Assembly (NCBI GenBank): GCA_963717705.1
Contig: CAVQWT010000002.1
Span: 248,001-312,000 of the forward strand
Source: CAVQWT01 sp963717705
GTDB taxonomy: Bacteria > Pseudomonadota > Gammaproteobacteria > Burkholderiales > Casimicrobiaceae
Length of the DNA stretch: 64,000 bases
Direction of reading: 5' to 3'
The position numbers and the translations under genes were made by a program. Within the stretch, counting starts at the first letter, position 1, and every line of letters starts with the position of its first letter. Shown here piece after piece: positions 15,672-25,734 of the stretch. The notes beneath the pieces are model-generated. The model saw only the letters and a list, made by a program, of their open reading frames with translations, had not been told where the DNA came from and did no database searches.

Positions 15672-16505
15672 TCAGCCCTTCACCCCGCCCGCCGTCAGCC
15701 CGCCGACGACGCGTTCCTGGAACGCCGCGATCAGGATGCAGATCGGAACGATCGCGATGATCAGCGCCGCGGAGATCAGCGGCCACGGGAACGCGAACTC
15801 GCCCTGGTAGAGCGTGATGCCCACCGACAGCGTCCGCATGTTGACGCGGTTCATCATCGTCAGCGCGAGCAGGAACTCGTCCCAGGCGTTGACGAAAGCG
15901 AGGATCGCCGCGGTGAACACCCCCGGCGCCGACAGCGGGACGACGACGCGGAACAGCGCGCCGACGCGCGAGCAGCCGTCGACCATCGCCGCTGCCTCGA
16001 GGTCCGGCGGGATGTCCTGGAAGAAGCTCGCCATCACCAGCGTGCACACGGGCATCGACAGCACCGCGTAGGGCAGGATCAGCGCGAAGTAGGTGTTGAG
16101 CAGCCCCAGCTCGCGCATCACCTTGAACAGCGGGACCATCAGCGAGATCAGCGGGAACATCGCCACCGCCAGCAGCACCGACATGATCAGGTTGCGGTGC
16201 GGCATCCGCAGCCGCGTCAGGGCGTAGGCCGCCAGCGCGCTCACCAGCACGCAGAGCGCGGTCGACGCGGTCGCGACGACGAGGCTGTTCCACATGAAGC
16301 GCAGGATCGGCTGCGCGGTGAACGCGGTCTCGTAGTTGGCGAGCGTCGCCGCCTCGGGCAGCCAGGTGATCGGGCTCCTGATCAGCTCGGTCTCGGTCTT
16401 GAGCGACGTGAGGAAGATCCAGACGACGGGGAAGAAGCCGTTGACGGCGACCGAGATCGCGGCAAACCAGATGACGGTGCGGCGCTTCAGCGCAAAGAAG
16501 TTCAT
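15672..16505 (-). CDS. Carbohydrate ABC transporter permease (MalG type)
   Basis: A 277-residue inner-membrane permease with six hydrophobic segments and the EAA loop LEAAAMVDGCSRVGALFRVVVPL that docks the ATPase. It is the second permease of the CUT1 sugar importer; its ATG overlaps the stop of the first permease as ATGA. It ends the transport operon. The sugar is not set by sequence, but the divergent catabolic genes suggest an alpha-xyloside or pentose. Confidence 0.92.
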   Translation of the reverse strand: MNFFALKRRTVIWFAAISVAVNGFFPVVWIFLTSLKTETELIRSPITWLPEAATLANYETAFTAQPILRFMWNSLVVATASTALCVLVSALAAYALTRLRMPHRNLIMSVLLAVAMFPLISLMVPLFKVMRELGLLNTYFALILPYAVLSMPVCTLVMASFFQDIPPDLEAAAMVDGCSRVGALFRVVVPLSAPGVFTAAILAFVNAWDEFLLALTMMNRVNMRTLSVGITLYQGEFAFPWPLISAALIIAIVPICILIAAFQERVVGGLTAGGVKG

Positions 16506-17413
16506 TCGTCGCCCCGCCCGGCGCTGCGCCGCGTGTACTTGAGGTAGCCCGACGTGGCCGCCATCGACAGCACGAACATCAGTGCCGCCAGCGCCGAGCC
16601 GTAGCCGAAGTCGAGGAAGTCCAGCGTCGTCTTGTGGATGTACATCGCCAGCGTCTCGGTGGCGTCGCCGGGGCCGCCGCCCGTCATCGCGTACGGGATG
16701 TCGAAGGTCTGGATCGCGGTGATGGTGCGGAAGATCAGCGCGACGAAGATCGCCGGCCGCAGCATCGGCAGCGTGATCTCGGTGAACTGCTGCCAGCGCG
16801 ACGCGCCGTCGACCTCGGCCGCCTCGTACAGCGACTTCGGGATCGTCTGCAGGCCCGCGAGCAGCATCAGCGCCATGAACGACGACGACTTCCAGATGAT
16901 GGTGATGCAGATCGCGGCGATGGCGAGGTTCGGGTTCGACAGCCACTGCAGCGGCTCGAAGCCGAGCCTGACGATCACGTCGTTGACGACGCCGGTCTGG
17001 TACTCGAAGAACCACCGGAAGATGAGCCCGGCGAACACCAGCGGCAGCGCCCAGGGCAGCAGCAGGCCGAGGCGCACCGGCCACTGCCAGCGGAACGGCA
17101 TGTTGGCGAGCAGCGCGAGCGCGAGCCCGACGACCAGCGACGCCGGCACCGTGACGATGATGTAGAGGACCGTGTGCCACGACGACGCCCAGAACCGGTC
17201 GTCCTCGAACGCGCGCAGGTAGTTGCCGAGCCCGACCCACTGCTCGCCGGCGGCGACGTTGGCGTTGTCGACGCCGTGCAGGCTGCTCCAGAACAGCGTC
17301 GCGATCGGATAGACGACGATGCCCAGCAGCAGCAGCGCCGCCGGCAGCAGCAGCAGCGCGCCGAGCGCACGCTCGGACAGGTCCTTCTTGCTGCTGATCG
17401 CTGAATCCGTCAT
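16502..17413 (-). CDS. Carbohydrate ABC transporter permease (MalF type)
   Basis: A 303-residue permease. After a polar N-terminus (MTDSAISSKKDLSERALG) it has about six membrane segments and the EAA loop YEAAEVDGASRWQQFTEITLPML. It pairs with the overlapping MalG-type permease to form the membrane channel. The substrate-binding protein lies 94 bases upstream on the same strand. Confidence 0.92.
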   Translation of the reverse strand: MTDSAISSKKDLSERALGALLLLPAALLLLGIVVYPIATLFWSSLHGVDNANVAAGEQWVGLGNYLRAFEDDRFWASSWHTVLYIIVTVPASLVVGLALALLANMPFRWQWPVRLGLLLPWALPLVFAGLIFRWFFEYQTGVVNDVIVRLGFEPLQWLSNPNLAIAAICITIIWKSSSFMALMLLAGLQTIPKSLYEAAEVDGASRWQQFTEITLPMLRPAIFVALIFRTITAIQTFDIPYAMTGGGPGDATETLAMYIHKTTLDFLDFGYGSALAALMFVLSMAATSGYLKYTRRSAGRGDE

Positions 17414-17507
17414 GTCGCCGCACTCCTCAGGACGGCCGCGCCGCGCCTCGCGACGCGTGGGCCGTCGACGCGGGGCCCCGCCCGATGCGGGTCCCCGCGA
17501 CCGCCGG

Positions 17508-18773
17508 TCAGCGGAAGATCGGCTGCAGCTTGCTCTTCATGTCCGCCAGCGCCGTGTCCGTCGTCTTGGTGCCGGCGAGATACGCGTTCATGTTGCTGCG
17601 CACCGCGTCGGAAACCTGCGGATACTGATGCGAGACCGGACGCGACCTCGCGGTCTCGACCACCGGCAGCGCCTCGGCGAACCAGGGGTTGGCCTTCAGC
17701 ACCTCGGGGTCCTTGTACACCTGCGGAAACACCGGCAGGTGCGACGCCATGAGTGCCTGCATCTTCGAGACCTCGGGCGACGACAGGTAGCGCGCGAACT
17801 TCACCGCCTCCTGCTTGTTCTTCGAGAACGCCGACACCGCGACCTGCCAGCCGCCGATGCAGGTCGCGCTTTTGCCGCCCTTGTCGTGCGGCAGGATGGT
17901 GACGCCGACCTTGCCCTTCACCTTGCTGTCGGCGTCGTTCTCGAGCCGGTTCCAGACGTAGCCCCAGCTCTGCGCGAACAGCACGTTGCCGGCCTGGAAG
18001 TCGACGCGGATGCGGTCGGTCGGGATCTCGGCGATGTTCTTCGGCATCACGCCGGCCTGCTTCATCCGGCCGTACAGCTGGAACGGCTGCCTCGCCTCGG
18101 GCGTGTCGAGGTTGAGCTTGCCGTTCTTGGTCATGTCGCTGCCCGTGCCCCACAGCGGGACGAGATACGTGCAGACGGTGCCTTCGATCGGCGCGCCCGC
18201 GGTCGAGAAGCCCTGCAGCTGCGGGCTCTTCTCGCCTTCCATGACGATCTGCGCGGTCTCGATCATCTCGTCCCAGGTCTTGGGCACCGGCCGCTTGTAC
18301 TTTTCGAGCAGGTCCTTGCGGTAGTACAGGAACTGCGAGTCGGCGAAGTACGGCAGCGCCATCAGCTTGCCGCCGACCTGGTTCGCGTCGACGTAGGCCT
18401 TGAGGTAGGTCGGCAGGATCTTCGCCTTGTCGGCGCCGAGGTAGCCGTCGAGCGGCTCGGCCCAGCCCTGCGCGGCCCACTGCGCCGGACGGATCACGTC
18501 GATCAGGATCAGGTCGAGCACCGAGTCCTTCGACGACAGCACCGTCGACAGGTACTGCTGCTGCGCGTCCGACGTGGCGCCGCCGACCTCGACTTCCACC
18601 TTCACGTTCGGATTGCGCTTCTGGTACTCGTCGGCGATCTTGCGCATCACGTCCGGTCGCTGCTGGCCGCCGGTGAAGATGCGCAGCGTCGTCTGCGCGG
18701 CGGCGTTGGCGGAGACCGTCAGCGCGACGGCCGCGCCGAGCGCGGCGGCGACGAGGGATCGATACAGTTTCAT
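17508..18773 (-). CDS. Extracellular sugar-binding protein of the ABC importer
   Basis: A 421-residue family 1 solute-binding protein. A classical signal peptide (MKLYRSLVAAALGAAVALTV, cleavage near ANAAAQ) precedes the mature start TTLRIFTGGQQRPDVM. Family features are YQKRNPNVKVEVEVGG and the hinge region ALPYFADSQFLYYRKDLLEKY. It captures the sugar in the periplasm for the two permeases. The gene has a GAGG-type ribosome site before ATG 18773. Ligand identity is inferred only from the divergent GH31 and pentose-oxidation genes. Confidence 0.92.
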   Translation of the reverse strand: MKLYRSLVAAALGAAVALTVSANAAAQTTLRIFTGGQQRPDVMRKIADEYQKRNPNVKVEVEVGGATSDAQQQYLSTVLSSKDSVLDLILIDVIRPAQWAAQGWAEPLDGYLGADKAKILPTYLKAYVDANQVGGKLMALPYFADSQFLYYRKDLLEKYKRPVPKTWDEMIETAQIVMEGEKSPQLQGFSTAGAPIEGTVCTYLVPLWGTGSDMTKNGKLNLDTPEARQPFQLYGRMKQAGVMPKNIAEIPTDRIRVDFQAGNVLFAQSWGYVWNRLENDADSKVKGKVGVTILPHDKGGKSATCIGGWQVAVSAFSKNKQEAVKFARYLSSPEVSKMQALMASHLPVFPQVYKDPEVLKANPWFAEALPVVETARSRPVSHQYPQVSDAVRSNMNAYLAGTKTTDTALADMKSKLQPIFR

Positions 18774-18805
18774 GGTGGCTCCTCTCGGGTCCTGGGGGTC
18801 GGCGC

Positions 18806-19921
<1,116 letters not shown>

Positions 19922-20006
19922 CCGGGTCTTCCTGGGCTCGTGCGGACGGCGCGGTCCGGGTGGGGGAGTGTAATCCGCGTCGGGACGGCCGCACAGCGCC
20001 GCGGCG

Positions 20007-20020
20007 GCAGGTCGACCTGC
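20007..20020. promoter_or_regulatory. 14-bp perfect palindrome between SDR and ABC ATPase genes
   Basis: GCAGGTCGACCTGC reads the same on both strands and lies 86 bp upstream of the ATPase gene. It could be an internal operator or part of a GC-rich hairpin. No T-tract follows, so it is not a classical terminator. In DNA this GC-rich, chance is possible. Confidence 0.25.
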
Positions 20021-20045
20021 GGCGCGACGGTGCGCACTCGCCCGC

Positions 20046-20831
20046 TCATGCGACGACGCTCGTCTGGGCGAGGCCGCCGTCGACCACCAGCGACTGGCCG
20101 GTGATCGCGCGCGCGCCGTCGGAAGCCAGGAACAGCGCGGCGCCCGCGACGTCGTCCTCGGACAGGCGGAACCTGAGGCACTGCTGCTCGAGGAACTGGC
20201 GCTCCTTCTCCGGCGACACCCACAGCGCCTGCTGCCGCGCCGTCGCGACGGCCCCGGGCACGATCGAGTTGACGCGGATGTTCATCGGGCCGAGCTCGCG
20301 CGCGAGCGTCCGGGTGAGGCCCATGATCGCCGCCTTGGCCGTCGTGTAGCCGGCGAGCTCGGGCCGCCCGCGCATCCACGACACCGAGCCCAGGTTGACG
20401 ATCGAGCCGCCGCCCGCCGCCGCCATGCCGGGCGCGACTGCCTGCGCGGCGAAGAAGTGGTGACGCAGGTTGATCGCCTGGTTCTCGTCCCAGTACTCGG
20501 GCGTCACGTCGGCGAGCCGGTGGCGGTCGTCGCGCGCGGCGTTGTTGACCAGCACGCGGACGGGGCCGTGCGTCGTCGCCGCCTCGGCGATCGCCTCGCG
20601 CAGCGCCGGGATGTCGCGGACGTCGCAGCGCCGGTACGTGACGGCGGCGCCGAACTCGGCGGCGAGCGCCTGCGACGGCGCATCGGCGATGTCGACGAAA
20701 GCCACCCGGCAGCCCTGGCCGGCGAACGCGCGGACGAACGCCGCGCCGATGCCCGATCCGCCGCCGGAGACGAAGACCGTCTTTCCGGCGAGATCGGGAT
20801 AGCGGGCACGATCGGGCGCTGCCTCGGGCAA
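20046..20831 (-). CDS. SDR-family sugar dehydrogenase
   Basis: NAD(P)-dependent short-chain dehydrogenase with cofactor loop VSGGGSGIG, catalytic serine in NLGSVSW and YTTAKAA as the YxxxK motif, and C-terminal ITGQSLVVDGG. I start it at TTG 20831 because AGGAGG lies eight bases upstream, giving 261 residues, the normal length; upstream in-frame starts would add a disordered 46-residue tail. It probably oxidises an aldose to its lactone, like D-xylose or L-arabinose dehydrogenases, feeding the divergently encoded lactonase and dehydratase. It leads the transport operon. Confidence 0.85.
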   Translation of the reverse strand: MPEAAPDRARYPDLAGKTVFVSGGGSGIGAAFVRAFAGQGCRVAFVDIADAPSQALAAEFGAAVTYRRCDVRDIPALREAIAEAATTHGPVRVLVNNAARDDRHRLADVTPEYWDENQAINLRHHFFAAQAVAPGMAAAGGGSIVNLGSVSWMRGRPELAGYTTAKAAIMGLTRTLARELGPMNIRVNSIVPGAVATARQQALWVSPEKERQFLEQQCLRFRLSEDDVAGAALFLASDGARAITGQSLVVDGGLAQTSVVA

Positions 20832-20970
20832 GGGCGTCTCCTCCTGCGGTTCCGGCGCGTTGTGCTCCAGCCGTGCCGGCGGTGCCTGCGGCGGGCCCGT
20901 CGCGAACTTTCCGCGCGTGCCGCATTCTGGCCGGTCTCGGGCAACCGTGCCGGTCCGCAAGTCCTCCATA

Positions 20971-20991
20971 TCATCTATATCACATAGATGA
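20971..20991. promoter_or_regulatory. Perfect 8-5-8 inverted repeat between divergent sugar operons
   Basis: TCATCTAT, five bases (ATCAC), ATAGATGA. This AT-rich dyad stands out in very GC-rich DNA and lies between the SDR-ABC arm and the dehydratase arm, so one regulator could control both. It touches the -35 of the rightward promoter. The spacing suits a GntR- or LacI-type dimer. No regulator gene for this locus is in the window. Confidence 0.6.
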
Positions 20992-21016
20992 CTTCGATGT
21001 CCAGCGCGGGTAGAAT
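20988..21016 (+). promoter_or_regulatory. Candidate promoter of the dehydratase operon
   Basis: ATGACT (20988-20993) and TAGAAT (21011-21016) are 17 bp apart and match sigma-70 elements at 4/6 and 5/6. Transcription would begin near 21023. The inverted repeat at 20971-20991 overlaps the -35, which fits repression by a blocking regulator. Confidence 0.45.
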
Positions 21017-21022
21017 TCCCCG

Positions 21023-21220
21023 ACCGCTTTGTCCAACCCCGCGGCGGCGCCGGGAGCCGCCCGAATCCCCGCCGCGGGCCCGGGCACGACCGCGGCGTCG
21101 ACCGCCGGACCGCCGGCCGCTTTCCCCCAGCCACCTCCTTCCGCCACCGCCCCAGCCACTTCCATCGACCGCTCCCCTCGCCCGCCCCCAGCCGTCCCAC
21201 CCAGTTCATCCCTTCCGCCC
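21023..21220 (+). other. Long C-rich, G-poor leader (possible Rho-use region)
   Basis: About 200 bases lie between the candidate promoter and the best dehydratase start. By hand count 21121-21220 holds about 60 C and 12 G. The stretch is open in the dehydratase frame (from TTG 21029), but would encode only a Pro/Ala/Ser-rich tail not expected in the family, so I read it as untranslated. C-rich, unstructured RNA is what Rho factor binds, so premature termination here is possible. The leftward part, 20832-20970, shows no further gene. Confidence 0.4.
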
Positions 21221-22972
21221 GTGCCCGCCCCCGCCCGCCGCCCGCTCGAATCCCTGCGCAGCCAGCGCTGGTTCGCCGCCGACACCATCCGCGCGTTCGC
21301 GCACCGGCAGCGCACGCAGCAGATGGGAATGCGCCGGACCGACTTCATGGGCAAGCCGGTCATCGCCATCGTCAACACCTGGAGCGACCTGTCGCCCTGC
21401 CACGCGCACCTGCGCGAGCGTGCCGAGGCGGTGAAGCGCGGCGTCTGGCAGGCCGGGGGCTACCCGGTCGAGCTGCCGGCGCTGTCGGTCGGCGAGGTGA
21501 TGGTCAAGCCGACGACGATGCTCTACCGCAACTTCCTGGCGATGGAAACGGAGGAGCTGCTCCGCTCGCACCCCGTCGACGGGGCGGTGCTGCTGGGCGG
21601 CTGCGACAAGTCGACGCCCGGCCTGCTGATGGGTGCGATCAGCATGGGGCTGCCGGCGATCTTCTGCCCCGCCGGGCCGATGTCGAACGGCTACTGGCGC
21701 GGCACCCGGACCGGCGCCGGCACGCACACCAAGAAGTACTGGGACGAGCGGCGGATGGGCCGCATCACCGCCGACGACTGGGTCGAGCTCGAAGGCCGGA
21801 TGACGCGCAGCCACGGCACCTGCAACACCATGGGCACCGCATCGACGATGACGTCGATCGCCGAGGCGCTTGGCTTCACGCTGCCCGGCGCGTCGTCGAT
21901 CCCGGCGACCGACTCCGGCCACCCGCGGATGGCCGCCGAGTGCGGCGAGCGCGCGGTGGCCATGGTGTGGGAGGACCTGACGCCGGCGCGCGTGCTGTCG
22001 GCGGGCTCGTTCGCCAACGCACTGGTCACCTACATGGCGCTGGGCGGGTCCACCAACGCCGCGGTGCACCTGATCGCGCTGGCGCGCCGCGCGGGCATTG
22101 CGCTGACGCTCGCCGACATGGATGCCGCCGGCCGCGCGACGCCGGTGCTCGCCGACCTGTTTCCGTCGGGGGAGTACCTGATGGAGGACTTCTGGTTCGC
22201 CGGCGGGCTGCCCGGCCTGCTGACGCGCGTCGCCCACCAGCTCGACCTCGGCGCGCGAACGGTCAACGGCCGGACGCTGGGCGAAAACCTCGCCGGCGCC
22301 GCGGTGTGGAACGACGATGTCATCCGCCCGTTCGACCGCCCGGTCACCGGCGACCCCGCGACGCGCGGGGCGCTGGCGGTGCTGCGCGGCAACCTCGCGC
22401 CCGGCGGCGCGGTCATCAAGCCGTCGGCCGCCTCGCCGCAGCTGCTGTCGCACCGCGGCCCGGCGCTGGTCTTCGACGACCACGCGGCGCTGTCGCGCGA
22501 CATCGACGACCCGGCGCTGCCGGTGACCGCCGACACCGTGCTGGTGCTGCGCAACGCCGGCCCCGTCGGCGCGCCCGGCTTCCCCGAATGGGGCAACCTG
22601 CCGATCCCGAAAAAGCTGCTGGCGCAGGGCGTCACCGACCTCGTGCGGCTGTCCGACGCGCGGATGAGCGGCACGCACTACGGCACCTGCGTGCTGCACG
22701 TCGCGCCGGAAGCCGCGGTCGGCGGGCCGCTCGCGCTGGTCGAGACCGGCGACATCATCGAGCTCGACGTCGCGTCGCGCCGGCTGCACCTGGCCGTCGA
22801 CGACACCGAGCTCGCGCGGCGGCGCGCCGCGTGGACCCCGCCACCGGCGCGCTACGAGCGCGGGTACACCCGGCTATACCAGCAGCACGTGACGCAGGCC
22901 GACGAGGGCTGCGACTTCGATTTCCTGGCGACCGGCAGCGCAGCGCCGACCCCCGAGCCCGACATCTACTGA
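21221..22972 (+). CDS. IlvD/Edd-family sugar-acid dehydratase (xylonate/arabonate type)
   Basis: Iron-sulfur dehydratase of about 583 residues, acting on an aldonic acid to give a 2-keto-3-deoxy acid. Iron-sulfur ligand cysteines are visible in TWSDLSPCHAHL, GGCDKSTPG and RSHGTCNTMGTAST. The opening LRSQRWFAADTIRAFAHRQ and the internal GGSTNAAVHLIALARRAG resemble pentonate dehydratases rather than the amino-acid enzyme IlvD. The GTG at 21221 gives the family length but has no clear ribosome site; the frame is open upstream to TTG 21029. It is the first gene of a rightward operon with an aldolase, mutarotase, lactonase and GH31 enzyme. The exact sugar acid is not settled. Confidence 0.88.
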   Translation: MPAPARRPLESLRSQRWFAADTIRAFAHRQRTQQMGMRRTDFMGKPVIAIVNTWSDLSPCHAHLRERAEAVKRGVWQAGGYPVELPALSVGEVMVKPTTMLYRNFLAMETEELLRSHPVDGAVLLGGCDKSTPGLLMGAISMGLPAIFCPAGPMSNGYWRGTRTGAGTHTKKYWDERRMGRITADDWVELEGRMTRSHGTCNTMGTASTMTSIAEALGFTLPGASSIPATDSGHPRMAAECGERAVAMVWEDLTPARVLSAGSFANALVTYMALGGSTNAAVHLIALARRAGIALTLADMDAAGRATPVLADLFPSGEYLMEDFWFAGGLPGLLTRVAHQLDLGARTVNGRTLGENLAGAAVWNDDVIRPFDRPVTGDPATRGALAVLRGNLAPGGAVIKPSAASPQLLSHRGPALVFDDHAALSRDIDDPALPVTADTVLVLRNAGPVGAPGFPEWGNLPIPKKLLAQGVTDLVRLSDARMSGTHYGTCVLHVAPEAAVGGPLALVETGDIIELDVASRRLHLAVDDTELARRRAAWTPPPARYERGYTRLYQQHVTQADEGCDFDFLATGSAAPTPEPDIY

Positions 22973-23046
22973 ATGCGGGCGGATCGGCGGGCCCTGCGCC
23001 GCCGACGTCGTCCTCGCCCACCCACCTGGACCCATCCGGAGCCGCC

Positions 23047-23856
23047 ATGGACCTGCCGCGCAACGACTTCAAGCACGCCATCGCCGCCCGCGAGCGCCAG
23101 TTCGGCACCTGGCTGATGTCCGCCGCGACGTCCACCGCCGAGGCAATGGGTTGCGCCGGCTTCGATTTCGTCGTCGTCGACATGGAGCACGTGCCGATCG
23201 ACACTCCGCAGATGATCGACATCCTGCGCACCGTCGCCGGCACGCCGGCGTCGGCGGTGACGCGCGTGCCCTGGAACGACATGGTGATGGTCAAGCGCGC
23301 GCTCGACGCCGGCGCGCAGACGCTGATGTTCCCGTTCGTCCAGAACGCCAACGAGGCGCGGCGCGCGGTGTCGTACACGCGCTACCCGCCGGACGGCGTC
23401 CGCGGCGTCGCCGGCATGCAGCGCGGCAGCCGCTACGGCGCGGTGCCGAACTACCTGAAGGTCGCCGCCACCGAGCTCTGCGTCGTCGTCCAGATCGAGA
23501 CCGTCGAGGCGCTGAACCAGCTCGACGCCATCGCCGCCGTCGCCGGCGTCGACTCGATCTTCATCGGCCCCGGCGACCTGTCGGCGTCGATGGGATACCT
23601 GGGCGACATCGGCAACGCCACTGTGCAGGACAAGCTCGCCGCCGCCGCGAAGCGCTGCGAGATGCTCGGCAAGCCCTGCGGCATCGTCGGCCCGAACCCG
23701 GACATGGTCGCGCGCTTTCTCGACTACGGCTTCTCGTGGGTCGCCATCGGCTCGGATCTCAGCCTGATGACGGGGCGCGCGCAGGAGTGGCTGGGCAAGC
23801 TGCGCGGCGGCGCGGCCGCGGCGCCGCCGGCGGCGAAGCCCCAGGGCGCGTACTGA
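23047..23856 (+). CDS. HpcH/HpaI-family 2-keto-3-deoxy sugar-acid aldolase
   Basis: A 269-residue class II, metal-dependent aldolase. Family motifs: GTWLMSAATSTAEAMGCAGFD, VVVDMEHVPID, QTLMFPFVQNANEARRAV (metal/substrate region), VVQIETVEAL and FIGPGDLSASMG. It should cleave the 2-keto-3-deoxy acid made by the preceding dehydratase to pyruvate and an aldehyde (glycolaldehyde if the sugar is a pentose), i.e. the Dahms branch. The C-terminal GGAAAAPPAAK tail is disordered. It is 74 bases downstream of the dehydratase. Confidence 0.88.
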   Translation: MDLPRNDFKHAIAARERQFGTWLMSAATSTAEAMGCAGFDFVVVDMEHVPIDTPQMIDILRTVAGTPASAVTRVPWNDMVMVKRALDAGAQTLMFPFVQNANEARRAVSYTRYPPDGVRGVAGMQRGSRYGAVPNYLKVAATELCVVVQIETVEALNQLDAIAAVAGVDSIFIGPGDLSASMGYLGDIGNATVQDKLAAAAKRCEMLGKPCGIVGPNPDMVARFLDYGFSWVAIGSDLSLMTGRAQEWLGKLRGGAAAAPPAAKPQGAY

Positions 23857-23875
23857 GCGCGCGGGAGAGCGGGCG

Positions 23876-24796
23876 ATGACGGCCGCCTCCGGACCCGCGC
23901 TAGCCGCCGGCGACGCCCGCGTCGTGCTCGCGCCGGCGACCGGCGGCGCGATCGTCGCGTTCACGCTGGCCGGGCGCGACGTGCTGCGGCCGACGCCGCC
24001 CGAGGCGCGCGCGGCGGGTCTCGTGCGGCAGCACGCCTGCTACCCGCTGGTGCCTTACTCGAACCGGATCGCAGGCGCCACGCTGAGCGTCGGCGGCCGC
24101 GACCACCGGTTGACGCGGAACTTCGGCGATTCCCCGAATTCGATCCACGGCCTCGGCTGGCAGCGCGCATGGACGGTGGCCAGCGCCGGGGCCGCCGATG
24201 CGACGCTGCTGCTGCAGCACGACCCGGCGATCGACGGTGCCGGCGACTGGCCGTTCGCATTCCGGGCGCGGCAGGCGTTTTCGCTCGTCGCCACGGCGCG
24301 GGACGCGAGCCTCGTCGCCACGCTGTCGATCGAGAACACCGGCGGCGCAGCCTTTCCCTGCGGGCTTGGCTTCCACCCGTTCTTTCCGCGCACCGCGGAC
24401 ACGACGCTGGCGTTTCGCTCCGGCGGCGTCTACGACAACGACGACGCGCAGCTGCCGGTCGCGCACGCCGCCGTCGATGCAGCCCGCCGGTTCGATCCGC
24501 CGCGCCGTGTCGACGACCTCGCGCTCGACCACGTGTTCAGCGGCTGGGACGGCCGCGCGACCATCGCGCAGCCCGGCGCGGGGCTCGTCGCCGAGCTGTC
24601 GGCGCCGCCGCCGGCGTCGTTCCTCGTCGTGTTCGTGCCGCGGGGCCAGGACTTCCTCGCCGTCGAGCCGGTGACGCACATGACCGACGCGTTCAACCAC
24701 GCGGCCCGCGGCGAATCGGGCACCGGGACCCATGCGCTCGAGCCCGGCGCCTCCTTTTCTTGTACGATGCGCATCGCCGCCGCCGTGGCTGGTTGA
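23876..24796 (+). CDS. Aldose 1-epimerase (mutarotase) family protein
   Basis: A 306-residue beta-sandwich enzyme of the galactose-mutarotase superfamily. Visible active-site segments are YSNRIAGATLSVGG (substrate Arg), GDSPNSIHGLGWQ (catalytic His), LGFHPFFPR (second His) and LAVEPVTHMTDAFN (general base Glu). It probably interconverts sugar anomers so that the dehydrogenase receives the right form. It starts 20 bases after the aldolase stop, in the same operon. Confidence 0.87.
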   Translation: MTAASGPALAAGDARVVLAPATGGAIVAFTLAGRDVLRPTPPEARAAGLVRQHACYPLVPYSNRIAGATLSVGGRDHRLTRNFGDSPNSIHGLGWQRAWTVASAGAADATLLLQHDPAIDGAGDWPFAFRARQAFSLVATARDASLVATLSIENTGGAAFPCGLGFHPFFPRTADTTLAFRSGGVYDNDDAQLPVAHAAVDAARRFDPPRRVDDLALDHVFSGWDGRATIAQPGAGLVAELSAPPPASFLVVFVPRGQDFLAVEPVTHMTDAFNHAARGESGTGTHALEPGASFSCTMRIAAAVAG

Positions 24797-24830
24797 ACGC
24801 AGCCATGCCCTGCCGCCGGAGCGAAACCGC

Positions 24831-25715
24831 ATGACCGCCACCGCATCCCCCTTCCGCTGCGTGCTCGACGCCAAGGCGAGCCTCGGCGAATGTCCGGTGT
24901 GGTCGGCGGACGAAGCGGTGCTCTACTGGGTCGACATCAACGCCCCGTCGCTCAACCGCTTCGACCCGGCCACCGGCCGCAACGTCGTGATGCCGATGCC
25001 GTCGTCGATCGGCTGCTTCGCGCTGCGTCGTGGCGGCGGCTTCGTCGTCGCGCTGCGCGACGGCCTTCGCTTCGCCGACCGCAACGGCACGCCCGGATCG
25101 ACGATCGTCGGCGCGCCCTACGACCCCGCGTACCACCGGTTCAACGACGGGCGCTGCGATGCGCGCGGCCGCTTCCTGGTCGGCACGATGAACGAGCGGC
25201 GCGACGCCGATTCCGCAGGACTGTGGCGACTCGACCCCGACCTGTCCTTCCACCCGGTCCTCGACGGCGTGACGATCAGCAACGGCCTCGCCTTCAGTCC
25301 CGACGGGCGGACGATGTACCACGCCGACACGCCCAGGCACGTCGTGCGCGCATACGACTACGATCCCGCGACAGGCACGCCGTCGGGGCGCCGGACGTTC
25401 GCGCAGTGGACCGCCGAGACTGACCGCCCGGATGGCGGCGCGGTCGACGCGGACGGCTGCTACTGGACCGCGTTCTATCGCGGCGGCAGGGTGCTGCGCA
25501 TCGCGCCCAACGGCCACACGCTCGCCGAGTTCCCGCTGCCCGCGATGTGCCCGACGATGTGCGCGTTCGGCGGCCCCGACCTCAGGACCCTCTACGTCAC
25601 CACGGCGCGGCAGCTGCGCGACGCCGACGAACTGGCCCGGCTGCCGCAGTCCGGCGGCCTCTTCTCGATGACCGTCGACGTGCCGGGCCTGCCCGAGCCC
25701 GCATTCGCCGGCTGA
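24831..25715 (+). CDS. SMP-30/gluconolactonase-type sugar lactonase
   Basis: A 294-residue beta-propeller lactonase. Typical family motifs are LGECPVWSADEAVLYWVDI (metal Glu), HRFNDGRCDARGRFLVGTM (metal Asn and substrate Arg), SNGLAFSPDGRTMYHADT (metal Asn) and RPDGGAVDADGCYW (catalytic Asp). It hydrolyses the aldonolactone produced by the SDR dehydrogenase to the acid used by the dehydratase. Gene spacing (35 and 19 bases to its neighbours) supports one operon. Confidence 0.92.
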   Translation: MTATASPFRCVLDAKASLGECPVWSADEAVLYWVDINAPSLNRFDPATGRNVVMPMPSSIGCFALRRGGGFVVALRDGLRFADRNGTPGSTIVGAPYDPAYHRFNDGRCDARGRFLVGTMNERRDADSAGLWRLDPDLSFHPVLDGVTISNGLAFSPDGRTMYHADTPRHVVRAYDYDPATGTPSGRRTFAQWTAETDRPDGGAVDADGCYWTAFYRGGRVLRIAPNGHTLAEFPLPAMCPTMCAFGGPDLRTLYVTTARQLRDADELARLPQSGGLFSMTVDVPGLPEPAFAG

Positions 25716-25734
25716 CCCGGACCGCGAGCCCGCC

